A stretch of DNA of 64,000 nt from CBDDKZ01 sp965230415 (GTDB taxonomy: Bacteria > Bacteroidota > Bacteroidia > Cytophagales > JAAEPT01), in assembly GCA_965230415.1 (NCBI GenBank), contig CBDDKZ010000003.1, forward strand, positions 186,001 to 250,000. The letters are read 5' to 3'. The position numbers and the translations under genes were made by a program. How positions within the stretch are numbered: position 1 is the stretch's first letter; each line of letters opens with the position of its first letter. The notes beneath the pieces are model-generated. The model worked only from the letters and a program-made list of their open reading frames with translations. It searched no databases and had not been told where the DNA came from. Shown here piece after piece: positions 51,210 through 61,448 of the stretch.

Positions 51210-53399
51210 TTAGTTATCGCTGATAAAATCGTTGAGTAAGCTTCGCACAGCATTTACTCCGGGAATGTTAAAACGTGCTGTAGAACCTAATTCGCCCACT
51301 TTTATGGTGAATGCGCTCTCAGGCATAGCCTTAAATGTGTCTTCATCGGTTGCATCGTCTCCGACAGCGAAGACAAAATCCCAATCTTCTTTTGCCAACC
51401 ATCTCATGGCGGCTTTGCCCTTGTTTATTCCGGCGTTCTTAATTTCTACAACCTTGTTTCCTTCTAATATTTGAATATCCATGTTACTCGTTAGGTATTG
51501 CAAATTGGATATAAGCTCACGTGCTCTAAGGTCTCCTAACCCTGGTTCAGCTTTTCGGTAATGCCAGACAACAGAATACTCCTTATGCTCAATCAATGAG
51601 CCTGGTGTTCTGTCGACATATAGTTCCAATATTGGGACAATTTCTTCTTTCCAGTCTGTAAGCATTTCTGCAATCATTTTCCAGTCTTCATCGTGCTCTT
51701 TTAGCCAGACGCCGTGTTCAGCGACGAATTCCGAATGATAGGATCCAAGCCATTTACCAAGGGTAGTACGGTCTCGACCACTAATTACCACAACATGATT
51801 CCTGTCGTCCGAGGTCAATTGTGAAAAGATTGTTTTCAGTTCATCATCAGGACGAGCTTCAGAAGGAATTACTTTGAAATGTTGTAATGTTCCATCGTAA
51901 TCCAGAAGTAACAGACGTTTTTTAGCAGTTTTGTATTGTTTGATAATTTCCTGACGTTCATCTTTTTTTAGCTGATGAGCCTGCAACTCAATTTGATTGT
52001 TTTTAGTGTAATTTAAACGTTCCATAAACACCTCTACCCATCTGTGGATATTGTACCTTTGCAGTTTTTCCTGCATAATAGTGTTTCGCTCTACTTGTTC
52101 TTCTTCTGACATGGTCAAAGCCTGATGCATTGCTTCTACCTGAGCATTGAGGTCATGAGGATTTATAATGAGTGCTTCCGACAACTCTTTGGCTGCTCCT
52201 GCCATTTCACTCAGAATTAAAACACCTGTTTTGTCCAGGCGGCTGGCAATATACTCTTTACAAACCAAATTCATACCGTCCCTAAGTGGTGTGACAAGAG
52301 CAACATCTGCCATACTATACAGGGCAGAAAGCTTGTTAAAAGGCAGGGATCGATAGAAGTAATAGACAGGTGTCCAGTCCAGCTTGCCATATTTACCATT
52401 TATTCGTCCTACCAGAAGATCTAGTTCTTCTTTCAGGTGAATATATTGTTCTACATGTTCCCTGGAAGGTACGACAAGCAGGATTAAGGATACCCTGCAT
52501 TGAAATTCCGGATGTCTTTCGAGAAATTGATCAAAAGCCACTATTCGCTGCGGAATGCCTTTTGAATAATCGAGGCGGTCGATAGAAAGTATTAATTGCG
52601 GTGTCGCAACCGAACCGTAAAAACTTTTGATTTCCTTTTGTGTTTCTTTAGCCGTTGTTGCATTGGCATATTTGTCATAGTCAATACCCATTGGTAATGC
52701 GTCCACTGTGACCATTCTATTATCTTCTACTTTAAAATGTCCCATCTCGTGATCAATACCTTGTATTCTACTCACAGCGCTTAGAAAATGGCGCATGTCA
52801 TCGTAAGTATGATAACCAATCATATCTGCTCCCAATAAGCCTTTTAATAGTTCTTGTCGCCAGGGTAAAAGGCGAAATATTTCATAAGAAGGAAAAGGAA
52901 TATGATGGAAATATCCAATAGTTGCCTGAGGGAGTTTTTTGCGTATCATTTCAGGCAAAAGCATTAATTGGTAATCATGTACCCAAATAATATCATCTTC
53001 AGTAGCATATTTTAATACGGCGTCGCAGAACGTTTGATTAACTTCAACATAAGCGTCCCATTCATCATCGTTGTATTCGGTAAATTGCGTGAAATAATGA
53101 AAAAGAGGCCATATGGTTGAATTACTAAAGCCTTCATAATATTTTTCTATTTGTTCTTCAGTAAGAAAAACGGGCTTCATGCTTTCTTTGGTCAGTTCCG
53201 ACTCAATTGATTTTTGTTCTTCAACATTGTTATTGTAGATACCCGGCCAACCAAGCCATAAATTATCTCCTTTCTTGTAAATAGTACCCAGCCCTGTAGC
53301 GAGTCCACCCGCGCTAGGTATATACTTTAAAGTATCGTCAATTTTCTTTATGCTTACCGGTAATCGGTTTGAAATGATGATGATTTTTTTCTCTTGCAT
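51210..53399 (-). CDS. Fused trehalose-6-phosphate synthase / trehalose-phosphatase (OtsA-OtsB)
   Basis: The 729-residue protein has an OtsA domain at residues ~1-470 (IIISNRLPVSIKK, SAGGLATGLG, LWLGWPGIY, IWVHDYQLMLLPEMIRKK, SIDRLDYSKGIPQRI, LVTPLRDGMNLVCKEYIASR). An OtsB HAD-phosphatase domain follows at residues ~490-729 (LLLLDYDGTLQHF, VVISGRDRTTLGKWLG, FAVGDDATDEDTFKAM). It makes trehalose-6-phosphate from UDP-glucose and glucose-6-phosphate and dephosphorylates it to trehalose, an osmoprotectant. The same fusion is found in eukaryotes and many Bacteroidota. The nearby GH15 gene may degrade trehalose. No clear promoter box was recognised upstream. Confidence 0.96.
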   Translation of the reverse strand: MQEKKIIIISNRLPVSIKKIDDTLKYIPSAGGLATGLGTIYKKGDNLWLGWPGIYNNNVEEQKSIESELTKESMKPVFLTEEQIEKYYEGFSNSTIWPLFHYFTQFTEYNDDEWDAYVEVNQTFCDAVLKYATEDDIIWVHDYQLMLLPEMIRKKLPQATIGYFHHIPFPSYEIFRLLPWRQELLKGLLGADMIGYHTYDDMRHFLSAVSRIQGIDHEMGHFKVEDNRMVTVDALPMGIDYDKYANATTAKETQKEIKSFYGSVATPQLILSIDRLDYSKGIPQRIVAFDQFLERHPEFQCRVSLILLVVPSREHVEQYIHLKEELDLLVGRINGKYGKLDWTPVYYFYRSLPFNKLSALYSMADVALVTPLRDGMNLVCKEYIASRLDKTGVLILSEMAGAAKELSEALIINPHDLNAQVEAMHQALTMSEEEQVERNTIMQEKLQRYNIHRWVEVFMERLNYTKNNQIELQAHQLKKDERQEIIKQYKTAKKRLLLLDYDGTLQHFKVIPSEARPDDELKTIFSQLTSDDRNHVVVISGRDRTTLGKWLGSYHSEFVAEHGVWLKEHDEDWKMIAEMLTDWKEEIVPILELYVDRTPGSLIEHKEYSVVWHYRKAEPGLGDLRARELISNLQYLTSNMDIQILEGNKVVEIKNAGINKGKAAMRWLAKEDWDFVFAVGDDATDEDTFKAMPESAFTIKVGELGSTARFNIPGVNAVRSLLNDFISDN

Positions 53400-53765
53400 G
53401 AAAGTTCCTCTTCTTTAGTGATTCTGTTTACGCACTAGCAATTTAATAACTTCTTGCAGTATCATGAAATAAGTTTCAGTTTTAAAACTGAAAATTGGTG
53501 TATGAGGTTTTGAAATAAAATACAAGCCTATTAAACAATAGGTTTTTATATGTTATTTGCGAGGGTTCTATGATAGGGCTAAGAAAAAGGCTTATACCAA
53601 ATTGGACTTACTTGGGGCAGTCAGTCACAAATAAAATTTTAAGTAAATAACACTAATTACCTTCACATGGAGTTAAATACTTACGAAGTTTGTATTTACG
53701 AAGGAAACTAATGTTATTTATTATTCGTTTTAAATTATGCAGTAATTATCTAATTTTTCCGGTAA
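53400..53765. other. Divergent intergenic region with a 21-bp imperfect inverted repeat
   Basis: This 366-bp region should hold promoters for the trehalose gene (left) and the metallopeptidase (right). A 21-bp imperfect inverted repeat (18 of 21 matching; arms 53644-53664 and 53700-53720) flanks a 35-bp loop. The direct repeat TTACGAAG occurs at 53681-53688 and 53696-53703. These lie 45-120 bp upstream of the metallopeptidase start. The remainder (53400-53640) shows nothing recognisable. Confidence 0.45.
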
Positions 53766-56700
53766 ATGGTAAGTAAAAAAATAACGAAGTCGTTTCTGTT
53801 AACGACTTTAATAATCTTTCTAAATCATACAATTAATGCGCAGCTATGGCAAAAAATCGAACCCGAACAATTGGGGAAGGGAGAGCCGACCACAAAGGCC
53901 GAAAATTATAGTACTTACTTATTAAATGAACAATTGTTTGATCAAGTATTAACCTCGATAAAGAAAAATCAGTATGCTGAAGTTTCTTTTCCTGATGCAG
54001 ACGATAAATGGATCAAATTTAAAGTATGGGAATCTTCGGTGCTATCGCCGAAGTTAGCAGCAAAGTATCCTGAAATAAAAACATTCACTGGAAAAGCAAT
54101 TAATGACCCATCGTGTAGTGTGAAATTTGAAAAAACACCTCTGGGAATCTATGTGATGATTTTTAAACCTGACGGAACTTCTTTTGTGAATTCTTATAGT
54201 GAGAATGACATTTACACCCTGAACAGCTTCAGCAAATCCTCTTACTTGAAAAGAGCAGCAAAAGACCAAGCTGAAGGGAAAAGAAAAGTACATGTTTGCG
54301 AACTCAATGGCGGAAGCAAACATACAAATTCAAGTAATAACTCCAATAGGCAATCATTACCCAAATTGAATGGGATTACATCTTTTTTGGAATCGGGAAG
54401 CAACTTAAGAACTTATTCATTGGCTATTACATGTACGGGTGAATATGCATCCTTTCACGGCGGAACGGTAGCCAATGCGCTTTCGGCTATGGCCGTAACA
54501 ATGAATAGGGTCAATGGCGTGTATGAGCGGGAAGTGGCTTGTACTATGCAACTTATCGGAGATAATGACGAGCTTATATTCCTGAATAGTAATTCAGACC
54601 CTTATACAAATAATAGTGCTAATGCCTATTTGTCGGAAATCGCTGATGAAATTGATAAAATAGTCCCTAATAATTCTTACGATATTGGTCATGGTTTTAG
54701 TACGGGTGCAGGAGGTTTGGCGAACCTTGGTGTTGTATGCAACAGTGGGTCGAAATATGGCGTGACAGGTACTAATAGCCCTGTTGGGGATCCTTATGAT
54801 ATTGATTTTGTAGCTCACGAATTAGGACATCAATTCGGAGGGCATCATACCTTTAACGGAAGTTCAAGCAGCTGTGAACTAAACATAAGTCTGGGGCACA
54901 ATTATGAGCCTGGTAGTGGTAGTACTATTCAGGCCTATGCAGGTATCTGCTCACCTCAAAACATTCAGAATAACAGTAATGATTATTTTCATACACATAG
55001 TTTTGAAGAAATGGTTACCCATACAACTGTGGGGTCAGGGGCTTCATGTGCGGCAGTTTCTGTTACAAACAATAATGTTCCTTCTGTCAGTGCGCTTGAA
55101 ACGAATTTAGCTTTGCCTATATCGACGCCCTTTAAATTAACCGCAGAAGGTGCTGATCTTGATGGAAATAATCTCACTTATTGCTGGGAACAATACGATA
55201 TTGGTCCGCAAGGTCATCCTAATAAACCTTCAGGTGATGCCGTTATTTTTAGGAGTTATTCACCTACAGCTTCACCAACGAGGTTTTTCCCACGATTGCA
55301 GGATATAGTAAACAACACGCAAACTTTAGGAGAACTATTACCAGATTATAGCCGTAATTTGAATTTTAGAGTTACCGTAAGAGATGACCACCCGATTGCA
55401 GGCGGAGTGACTTTTGACGAGGCCTATTTTTCAGTAACAGAACAAGCCGGTCCGTTTTTGGTGACGTCGCCAAATACCAATATTGCAGTAAATATAAATG
55501 ATGACTATGAAGTAACCTGGGATGTTGCAAACACCAACCAGGCACCGGTTTCCTGTTCTAAAGTTAATATTTTATTGTCGACAGATGGAGGGTTTACCTA
55601 TCCATATACACTGCTTACCGAAACGGAAAACGATGGTGTTGCAAATGTAATCATTCCCCCTTACCCGACAGCTAATGCCCGGATTATGGTCGAAGCTGTT
55701 GGTAACGTGTTCTTTGATATTTCCAATCAGAATTTTACAATCACGAGCTCAGGAGTTGATTTTGCCATTGATTTGGATGATAATGATTTAACCATCTGCG
55801 CAAACACACAGATAGAAACTTCGTTTGAGGTATTGCCAATCGGGGGTTTTAACAATGATGTTAATCTAAGTGTGGATGGCTTGCCTCAAGGTGTCAATGC
55901 CAATCTAAATACTACTGTTGCTTCGGTTGGAGAAGAGGTCGAATTAACAATTAGCGCTGACCTCAGCGCACTAGCAGGGAACTATATTGTTGAGGTGGTG
56001 GCTGAATCTGGAGGTACGACGCACCGTTACCCTCTTCTATTACGTCTTTATGGAGCTCTGGCGACTCATGAATTACTGAGCCCCTTGAATGGTGAAACCG
56101 GGGTGTTAGTGAGACCTACGCTGTCATGGGAAAGGGTTAACGGTGGTGGTACGTACAAAGTATTTATAGCTACCGATGAAGCATTTAACAATCTGGTTTA
56201 TGAGTCCACAGAGATTGGTGATACCACACATACTCTAATTTTGTCGCTGGAAATTGAAACGGAACATTTTTGGAAAGTGGAAGCTTCTAATCCTTGTGCA
56301 CCAACAGTCACAACAGAAACCAGGTCTTTTACCACTATGGGAGTAACTTGCAGATCTTTTAACAGCGATGATGTGAATTGGATAATACCTGATTTTGATT
56401 TGTCAGGATTGGTATCTGATTTGGAAGTTTCTATTGGAGACGCAGAGTTAGTAGCCGTAAACGTAATTAATCTTAGTGGCGAACATCCCTTCGTGAGTGA
56501 TTTGTCTTTTACACTTATTGCGCCCGACGATACGGAAGTACTATTAGCAGCGGGTTTGTGTGAAGCGTCTGTTGATTATAATTTAGGTTTTAGTGATGAA
56601 GGCGTAAGTCAGTCAAATGTAACTTGTCCTATAACTAGTGGAACTGTGTATACTCCTGTAGTGTCATTATCCGGACTTTCAGGAAAGAATCCTAACGGGA

Positions 56701-57056
56701 TGTGGCACCTGAAAATTGTTGATCAATTTGAATTGGATGAAGGTAATTTACGCTCCTGGGGTTTGGAAATTTGTTACATCGATGAAACAACATCAGTACA
56801 TACAAGTTCTGAATTTAGAAATAATATATCGTTATACCCTAATCCTGCAAAGGGAGTGGTAAGTATAGCGTCTGGAAATATCAATGGTGAAATTGAAAAG
56901 GTTCAAATCATAGATGCACTAGGCGTCCTAATTATTGACGCTTCGGGCATAGAATTAGGAAAGGAAATTAATATCAAGGGCTTGTCTTCAGGCGTTTATT
57001 TTGCCAAAGTATATATTGAGGGAGCTATTTATACACAATCGTTACTGGTTGAGTAA
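53766..57056 (+). CDS. Reprolysin-like zinc metallopeptidase with P-domain and T9SS sorting domain
   Basis: The 1096-residue protein has a signal peptide (cleavage after TINAQ) and a ~170-residue propeptide-like region. A metzincin domain follows with HELGHQFGGHH (His351, Glu352, His355, His361). Fibronectin/Ig-like modules come next (residues ~560-890), then a proprotein-convertase P-domain (residues ~895-1015: FDLSGLVSDLEVSIGDAEL, LRSWGLEICY). The C-terminus is a type A T9SS sorting domain (LYPNPAKGVVSIASG ... LSSGVYFAKVYIEGA). It is a secreted or surface-bound protease, probably for nutrient acquisition or matrix turnover. The 69-bp overlap region with the next reading frames is not coding. 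Confidence 0.94.
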   Translation: MVSKKITKSFLLTTLIIFLNHTINAQLWQKIEPEQLGKGEPTTKAENYSTYLLNEQLFDQVLTSIKKNQYAEVSFPDADDKWIKFKVWESSVLSPKLAAKYPEIKTFTGKAINDPSCSVKFEKTPLGIYVMIFKPDGTSFVNSYSENDIYTLNSFSKSSYLKRAAKDQAEGKRKVHVCELNGGSKHTNSSNNSNRQSLPKLNGITSFLESGSNLRTYSLAITCTGEYASFHGGTVANALSAMAVTMNRVNGVYEREVACTMQLIGDNDELIFLNSNSDPYTNNSANAYLSEIADEIDKIVPNNSYDIGHGFSTGAGGLANLGVVCNSGSKYGVTGTNSPVGDPYDIDFVAHELGHQFGGHHTFNGSSSSCELNISLGHNYEPGSGSTIQAYAGICSPQNIQNNSNDYFHTHSFEEMVTHTTVGSGASCAAVSVTNNNVPSVSALETNLALPISTPFKLTAEGADLDGNNLTYCWEQYDIGPQGHPNKPSGDAVIFRSYSPTASPTRFFPRLQDIVNNTQTLGELLPDYSRNLNFRVTVRDDHPIAGGVTFDEAYFSVTEQAGPFLVTSPNTNIAVNINDDYEVTWDVANTNQAPVSCSKVNILLSTDGGFTYPYTLLTETENDGVANVIIPPYPTANARIMVEAVGNVFFDISNQNFTITSSGVDFAIDLDDNDLTICANTQIETSFEVLPIGGFNNDVNLSVDGLPQGVNANLNTTVASVGEEVELTISADLSALAGNYIVEVVAESGGTTHRYPLLLRLYGALATHELLSPLNGETGVLVRPTLSWERVNGGGTYKVFIATDEAFNNLVYESTEIGDTTHTLILSLEIETEHFWKVEASNPCAPTVTTETRSFTTMGVTCRSFNSDDVNWIIPDFDLSGLVSDLEVSIGDAELVAVNVINLSGEHPFVSDLSFTLIAPDDTEVLLAAGLCEASVDYNLGFSDEGVSQSNVTCPITSGTVYTPVVSLSGLSGKNPNGMWHLKIVDQFELDEGNLRSWGLEICYIDETTSVHTSSEFRNNISLYPNPAKGVVSIASGNINGEIEKVQIIDALGVLIIDASGIELGKEINIKGLSSGVYFAKVYIEGAIYTQSLLVE

Positions 57057-57273
57057 GTAAGCATTGCTCTTGTTTTCTTATATATATATGGGTATTTCTT
57101 TGCCAATCTCACGTTTTTTGTTATATTTAGTATATAATTCCGATAAATGATCAGCAATTGAGGAGTCTTTGGATAATGATCGTTCAGAGCGTTTTTTTTA
57201 ATCCTACAACTGCTTAATTATCTTTAAACTTAGAAAAAACCAATTAATATCCATTACCCCTTAAAGAACATCT

Positions 57274-60200
57274 ATGAAAAAAATAATTCTACTTGCAGGT
57301 GTATTGATTATAGCTTTACAAGCTAAAACCCAATATGTAATAGACCTCATACAACAGGAGCACGTGAACTTTTATGAAGTTCAACGCGAAGCAGAAAAAT
57401 ACTTTGAAGAACATGGGACAGGTAAAGGTTCCGGTTATAAACTTTACCAACGATGGGCATATATGGCTCGCAGGAAAATGAAAGAAAATGGAGATTTGCC
57501 CAGCGACGCTGAAATTGAGACGGCATATAATAGTTATAGAAAGAAATATGCTCCTCGTTTGTCAAAATCGAGCAAGAAAGATGGGCAGTGGGAAGAAATG
57601 GGACCATTTGACTGGACACGCACTTCAAGTTGGTCACCAGGTCTCGGACGTATTGTTTCGATTGCCGTTGAAGAAACGAATCAAGACCTTATTTTTGCCG
57701 GATCTCCCGGAGGTGGTTTGTGGAAATCGACCGACGCTGGTGAGTCCTGGACACCACTTGGTGATGAGTTCACTAATATGAATATCTGGTCGTTGGCTAT
57801 AGATCCTGATAACAACAATACTGTATATTATGGAAATACCTCTGGTGATGTTTATAAATCAACAGATGGTGGTTTGAACTGGAATCAAACAGGTAATCAA
57901 ACCAATGGAACTATAAAAACAATTCTTATCAACCCTGATAATACATCGATAGTGTTTGCCGTTTCAACAAGTGGTATCTATAGATCTACTAATGGAGGAA
58001 ATAGCTGGACGCGTGTTTCCACAGGTAGTACGGAAGATATCGTGTATAAACCGGGGAGCACTTCGGTAATGTATTCATGTGGTGGTCAGTTTAGAAAATC
58101 CACAGATGGTGGAGTTAACTGGACTACCGTTTCTAATGGGTTTGTGTCGTCGGAACGTATGAAATTGGATGTTACTCCTGCAGAACCAAACTGGGTATAC
58201 CTTATTCAGAAGGCAGGTAGCGGGTTTGGTAGAATATACCGTTCACAGGACGAAGGGAACAGCTTCTCTATTATGAGTGACATAAATAGCGGCGCGGATA
58301 ATTATTTGGGTAGTCAGGCGAGTAGAGATATGGCAATCGGTGTATCGACTACCAATGCGAATGAAGTGCATATTGGAGGTCTTAATTACTACAGATCTCG
58401 GGATGGAGGAGCAACCTTTTCTACAATGGCTGGTTGGAGTGCACCAAATGATCCTTCGTATGTCCATGCCGATATTGAAGTGATGGAATTTATTGATGGC
58501 GTGTTCTATGTGGGAACAGATGGTGGTATTTTTAGAAGTACTGACAACGGAGAAAATATGGACGATTTGACACGTAATGGTTTGGCTGTGGCCCAATATT
58601 ATCGCCTCGGTAACTCTCAGACAGACGAAAATATGGTTGTTTGTGGTGCTCAGGACAATGGAACGCTGATACATCGAAATGATGGTTTCGTCGTTTGGCT
58701 TGGTGCCGATGGAATGGAGTGTTTTATAGATCATACCGATGCCGATTATGTTTATGGTACTATTCAATATGGAGGGTTGTACCGCAGTTCAAATGGTGGA
58801 GATAGCTATTCTCAGCTTTCGGAACCAGGTAATGGCCAAGGCTCATGGGTAACACCATTCGAAATAGATCCTGTAAACGCAAGCACTATTTACGTGGGAT
58901 ATGCAAACCTTCACAGAAGTACCAACAGAGGTAATAGCTGGACGAATATTTCTCAGAATGTGAACTTTGGTGGTGATTTGGATGAATTTAAAATTGCTCC
59001 AAGCGACAATAACTATATATATGTTGCAGAAGGTGGCGATATGTGGGTAACCACAAATGGGCAGGCTGCCAACCCATCTTGGACAGATATAAGCTCGGGA
59101 TGGTCAGGAAGTGTAAATTACATTTCTGTAGACCCTAACAATGCGCAACATTTGGCCATAGCAACGTCTTCTGATGTATACGAATCATTTAATGCAGGAA
59201 GTAGTTGGTCAAATATTGGAGGGAATCTGCCAAATCTTACAGCAGAATGTGTATTAATTGATGATACTCCTGTAAATGGAATTTATGTCGGAATGGATAG
59301 AGGTGTTTATTATACCAATGATAATTTAGCTCAATGGGAACCATTTATGGATGGTCTGGCCAACGCCGATGTTCGTGAATTGGAGATTCAATACTCATCA
59401 AGAAAAATTAGAGCAGCAACCTATGGAAGAGGTATTTGGCAATCTGATCTTTATGGAGAAGCATTAGTGGTAAATGTTAGTGCGACAGGACCAACCAATA
59501 TTTGTAACGGAGAAAGTGTTACTATAGAAGGTCCGACGGGCGCTAACTATACCTACCAGTGGCGAAAAGATGGTGAAGATATACCAGGCGCTACCAATAA
59601 AGACTATGTGGCTACAGAGCCGGGAAGTTACACCCTTGTTGCTGACGATGGGGATTTGTCGGGTGAATCACAAGCTGTTGTTGTTACTATTAAATTGAGC
59701 GAAGCACCAAGTGTGATTGCCACAATAGAACGATGTGGTCCTGGTGAAGTGACTTTAGAAGCAGCTTCTAATGAAGATGGCGAATTAAATTGGTATGCTG
59801 ATCCAAGTGGTGGCAATGTATTAGAAACAGGTGATACATACGTTGTAGATGTGAATGAATCTACTAGTTTTTATGTGGATGAAACCGATGGATGTACAAG
59901 TCCTAGAGCCGAAGTACAGGTAAATATACTCGAACAACCTCCGTTACCTCAAGCTGAAGACGTTCAGGTATGTAGCCCAGGTGGCAATGTGGATTTAACT
60001 GCTACAGGTAGTGGTGAAGAACTAATTTGGTACGATGCCCCGGATGGAGGTGAAGTTCTTGGCACCGGAGGAACATTGAATGTAGATGTTACGGAGACCA
60101 GCTCTTATTATGTAGCAGAGTCAACAGCGCCTCCTGCAGTTCATGGAGCTGCTCCTGATTCGGCAATGGGTGGAGGAAATATCCATGGCGGTGGTTTTTA

Positions 60201-60849
60201 TCTGGTATTTGAACTTTTTGAACCTGTGATCATTGAGTCCGCAGTAGTGTATGCAGAAGCGAGTGGTTCAAGAACATTTGAACTTAGAAACGAAAATGGA
60301 GAAGTGCAAAATTCAGTGCAGGCAGAAGTAGGAGTAGGTGCCACGCGCGTAGATTTAAATATTGAAGTTGGTGTTGGTATCTGGCAAATAGGATCACCGT
60401 CTGGAGCAGAATTGTATCGTAATAATGAGGGCGTTGAATTCCCTTATCCTATTGGCTCATTTGGTAACGTAACAGCAAGTACAGCTACTTCAGACCCTAG
60501 TGGATTCTACTATTATTTATATGATTGGATCGTGAGGTCTTCTGAAGAAGCTTGTGAAGGACCTCGTAAGGAAGTGATGGTAAGTGTGGATATTTGTTCT
60601 GGAACAGAAGAAAGTGGATTATTAGGAGTTGCTCTTTATCCAAATCCGGCAAATAATCAGCTCAAAATAAATGTTTCAGACGATGTTGATTTACAGTTAA
60701 TAAGAATTAGCAATGAAGCTGGCGATCCTGTGTATGAAAGCAGGGAAGCAGTAGAACTTATCGACTTGAGAAACTTCGCTTCAGGGGTATACTTTGTGGA
60801 ATTATTTGCTCCGAATTTTTCTACCTTGAAACGAATAGTTATTGATTAA
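57274..60849 (+). CDS. Secreted BNR/sortilin-like beta-propeller protein with Ig-like domains and T9SS sorting domain
   Basis: The 1191-residue protein has a signal peptide (MKKIILLAGVLIIALQAKTQ). Residues ~100-720 hold repeated Asp-box/BNR motifs (STDAGESW, STDGGLNW, STNGGNSW, STDGGVNW, STNRGNSW), as in sialidase-, sortilin- and xyloglucanase-like propellers. Three Ig-like modules follow with CxPGxVxLxA and LxWYxxPxGG patterns (residues ~730-950), a carbohydrate-binding-like beta region, and a type A T9SS domain (VALYPNPANNQLKIN ... FASGVYFVELFAPN). It lies 217 bp after the metallopeptidase on the same strand and may share its function in extracellular degradation or adhesion. No catalytic residues could be assigned. 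Confidence 0.9.
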   Translation: MKKIILLAGVLIIALQAKTQYVIDLIQQEHVNFYEVQREAEKYFEEHGTGKGSGYKLYQRWAYMARRKMKENGDLPSDAEIETAYNSYRKKYAPRLSKSSKKDGQWEEMGPFDWTRTSSWSPGLGRIVSIAVEETNQDLIFAGSPGGGLWKSTDAGESWTPLGDEFTNMNIWSLAIDPDNNNTVYYGNTSGDVYKSTDGGLNWNQTGNQTNGTIKTILINPDNTSIVFAVSTSGIYRSTNGGNSWTRVSTGSTEDIVYKPGSTSVMYSCGGQFRKSTDGGVNWTTVSNGFVSSERMKLDVTPAEPNWVYLIQKAGSGFGRIYRSQDEGNSFSIMSDINSGADNYLGSQASRDMAIGVSTTNANEVHIGGLNYYRSRDGGATFSTMAGWSAPNDPSYVHADIEVMEFIDGVFYVGTDGGIFRSTDNGENMDDLTRNGLAVAQYYRLGNSQTDENMVVCGAQDNGTLIHRNDGFVVWLGADGMECFIDHTDADYVYGTIQYGGLYRSSNGGDSYSQLSEPGNGQGSWVTPFEIDPVNASTIYVGYANLHRSTNRGNSWTNISQNVNFGGDLDEFKIAPSDNNYIYVAEGGDMWVTTNGQAANPSWTDISSGWSGSVNYISVDPNNAQHLAIATSSDVYESFNAGSSWSNIGGNLPNLTAECVLIDDTPVNGIYVGMDRGVYYTNDNLAQWEPFMDGLANADVRELEIQYSSRKIRAATYGRGIWQSDLYGEALVVNVSATGPTNICNGESVTIEGPTGANYTYQWRKDGEDIPGATNKDYVATEPGSYTLVADDGDLSGESQAVVVTIKLSEAPSVIATIERCGPGEVTLEAASNEDGELNWYADPSGGNVLETGDTYVVDVNESTSFYVDETDGCTSPRAEVQVNILEQPPLPQAEDVQVCSPGGNVDLTATGSGEELIWYDAPDGGEVLGTGGTLNVDVTETSSYYVAESTAPPAVHGAAPDSAMGGGNIHGGGFYLVFELFEPVIIESAVVYAEASGSRTFELRNENGEVQNSVQAEVGVGATRVDLNIEVGVGIWQIGSPSGAELYRNNEGVEFPYPIGSFGNVTASTATSDPSGFYYYLYDWIVRSSEEACEGPRKEVMVSVDICSGTEESGLLGVALYPNPANNQLKINVSDDVDLQLIRISNEAGDPVYESREAVELIDLRNFASGVYFVELFAPNFSTLKRIVID

Positions 60850-60870
60850 AAAATCATAAACTTTGATTGA

Positions 60871-60910
60871 TAAAGCCGTGCTTCGTTTACATATGAAGTG
60901 CGGTTTTTTT
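60871..60910 (+). terminator. Rho-independent terminator after the propeller gene
   Basis: The stem AAGCCGTGCTTC / GAAGTGCGGTT (two G-T pairs) with a 9-nt loop is followed by T7, about 24 bp after the stop codon. The convergent gene at 60913 ends just beyond it. Confidence 0.7.
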
Positions 60911-60912
60911 AG

Positions 60913-61401
60913 TTATGGTGCTGGAGGCAAGCAGGGATTACAAATTTTATGGAGATTCAACGTGTCAGATTGTTGGTTTGTTGAAAATACAACATCCGGA
61001 GTCGATTTCCATTTTTCGCAAGCTAACCGATTAAATGGTTCCCCCGAATAGTCAATTTTTTCTGCCAGAAAGAGTTGGTAAGTGCCTGCAGGTGCTTCAA
61101 AAGAAATAGCTCCTTTGTTGTCTGTTTTTAGCCGTAAAACTCGATCCACTTGTTCTGATTTAATAACAATTTGCCGATTCGCATACGGCCTGCTTTTCTT
61201 TAGCGTTTGCAGTACTTGCTTGTCGGGTCTTGCTCCCCCACAATATGTGGAGGTATGCATTACCACATATCGGTGTTTTAATAATTCAGGTTGTTGACAC
61301 GTTTTTGCCGAAAATAACGTGGCAATGAAAGGAATTACGATGAATAGTATGTATCTATTGTGAATCACAACACAAATTAACACAATACTGCAAGTGATCA
61401 A
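60913..61401 (-). CDS. Small exported protein with a carboxypeptidase-regulatory-like fold
   Basis: The 162-residue protein has an N-terminal hydrophobic region (ILFIVIPFIATLFSAKTC), which may be a signal peptide or a lipoprotein signal with an atypical lipobox. Its mature part carries VVMHTSTYCGGARPDKQVL, LRLKTDNKGAISFEAPAGTY and a cysteine-rich end (KICNPCLPPAP). The 'tDxxGxxsFxxPxGxY' pattern fits the CarboxypepD-regulatory/Ig-like fold; the YCGGAxP block recurs in unannotated Bacteroidota proteins. The exact start is uncertain. No function is known to me. Confidence 0.6.
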   Translation of the reverse strand: MITCSIVLICVVIHNRYILFIVIPFIATLFSAKTCQQPELLKHRYVVMHTSTYCGGARPDKQVLQTLKKSRPYANRQIVIKSEQVDRVLRLKTDNKGAISFEAPAGTYQLFLAEKIDYSGEPFNRLACEKWKSTPDVVFSTNQQSDTLNLHKICNPCLPPAP

Positions 61402-61448
61402 AAAAGTATCGTACTCCCTTTCATAAAAAAATGAAAAAGTAGGAGCTT

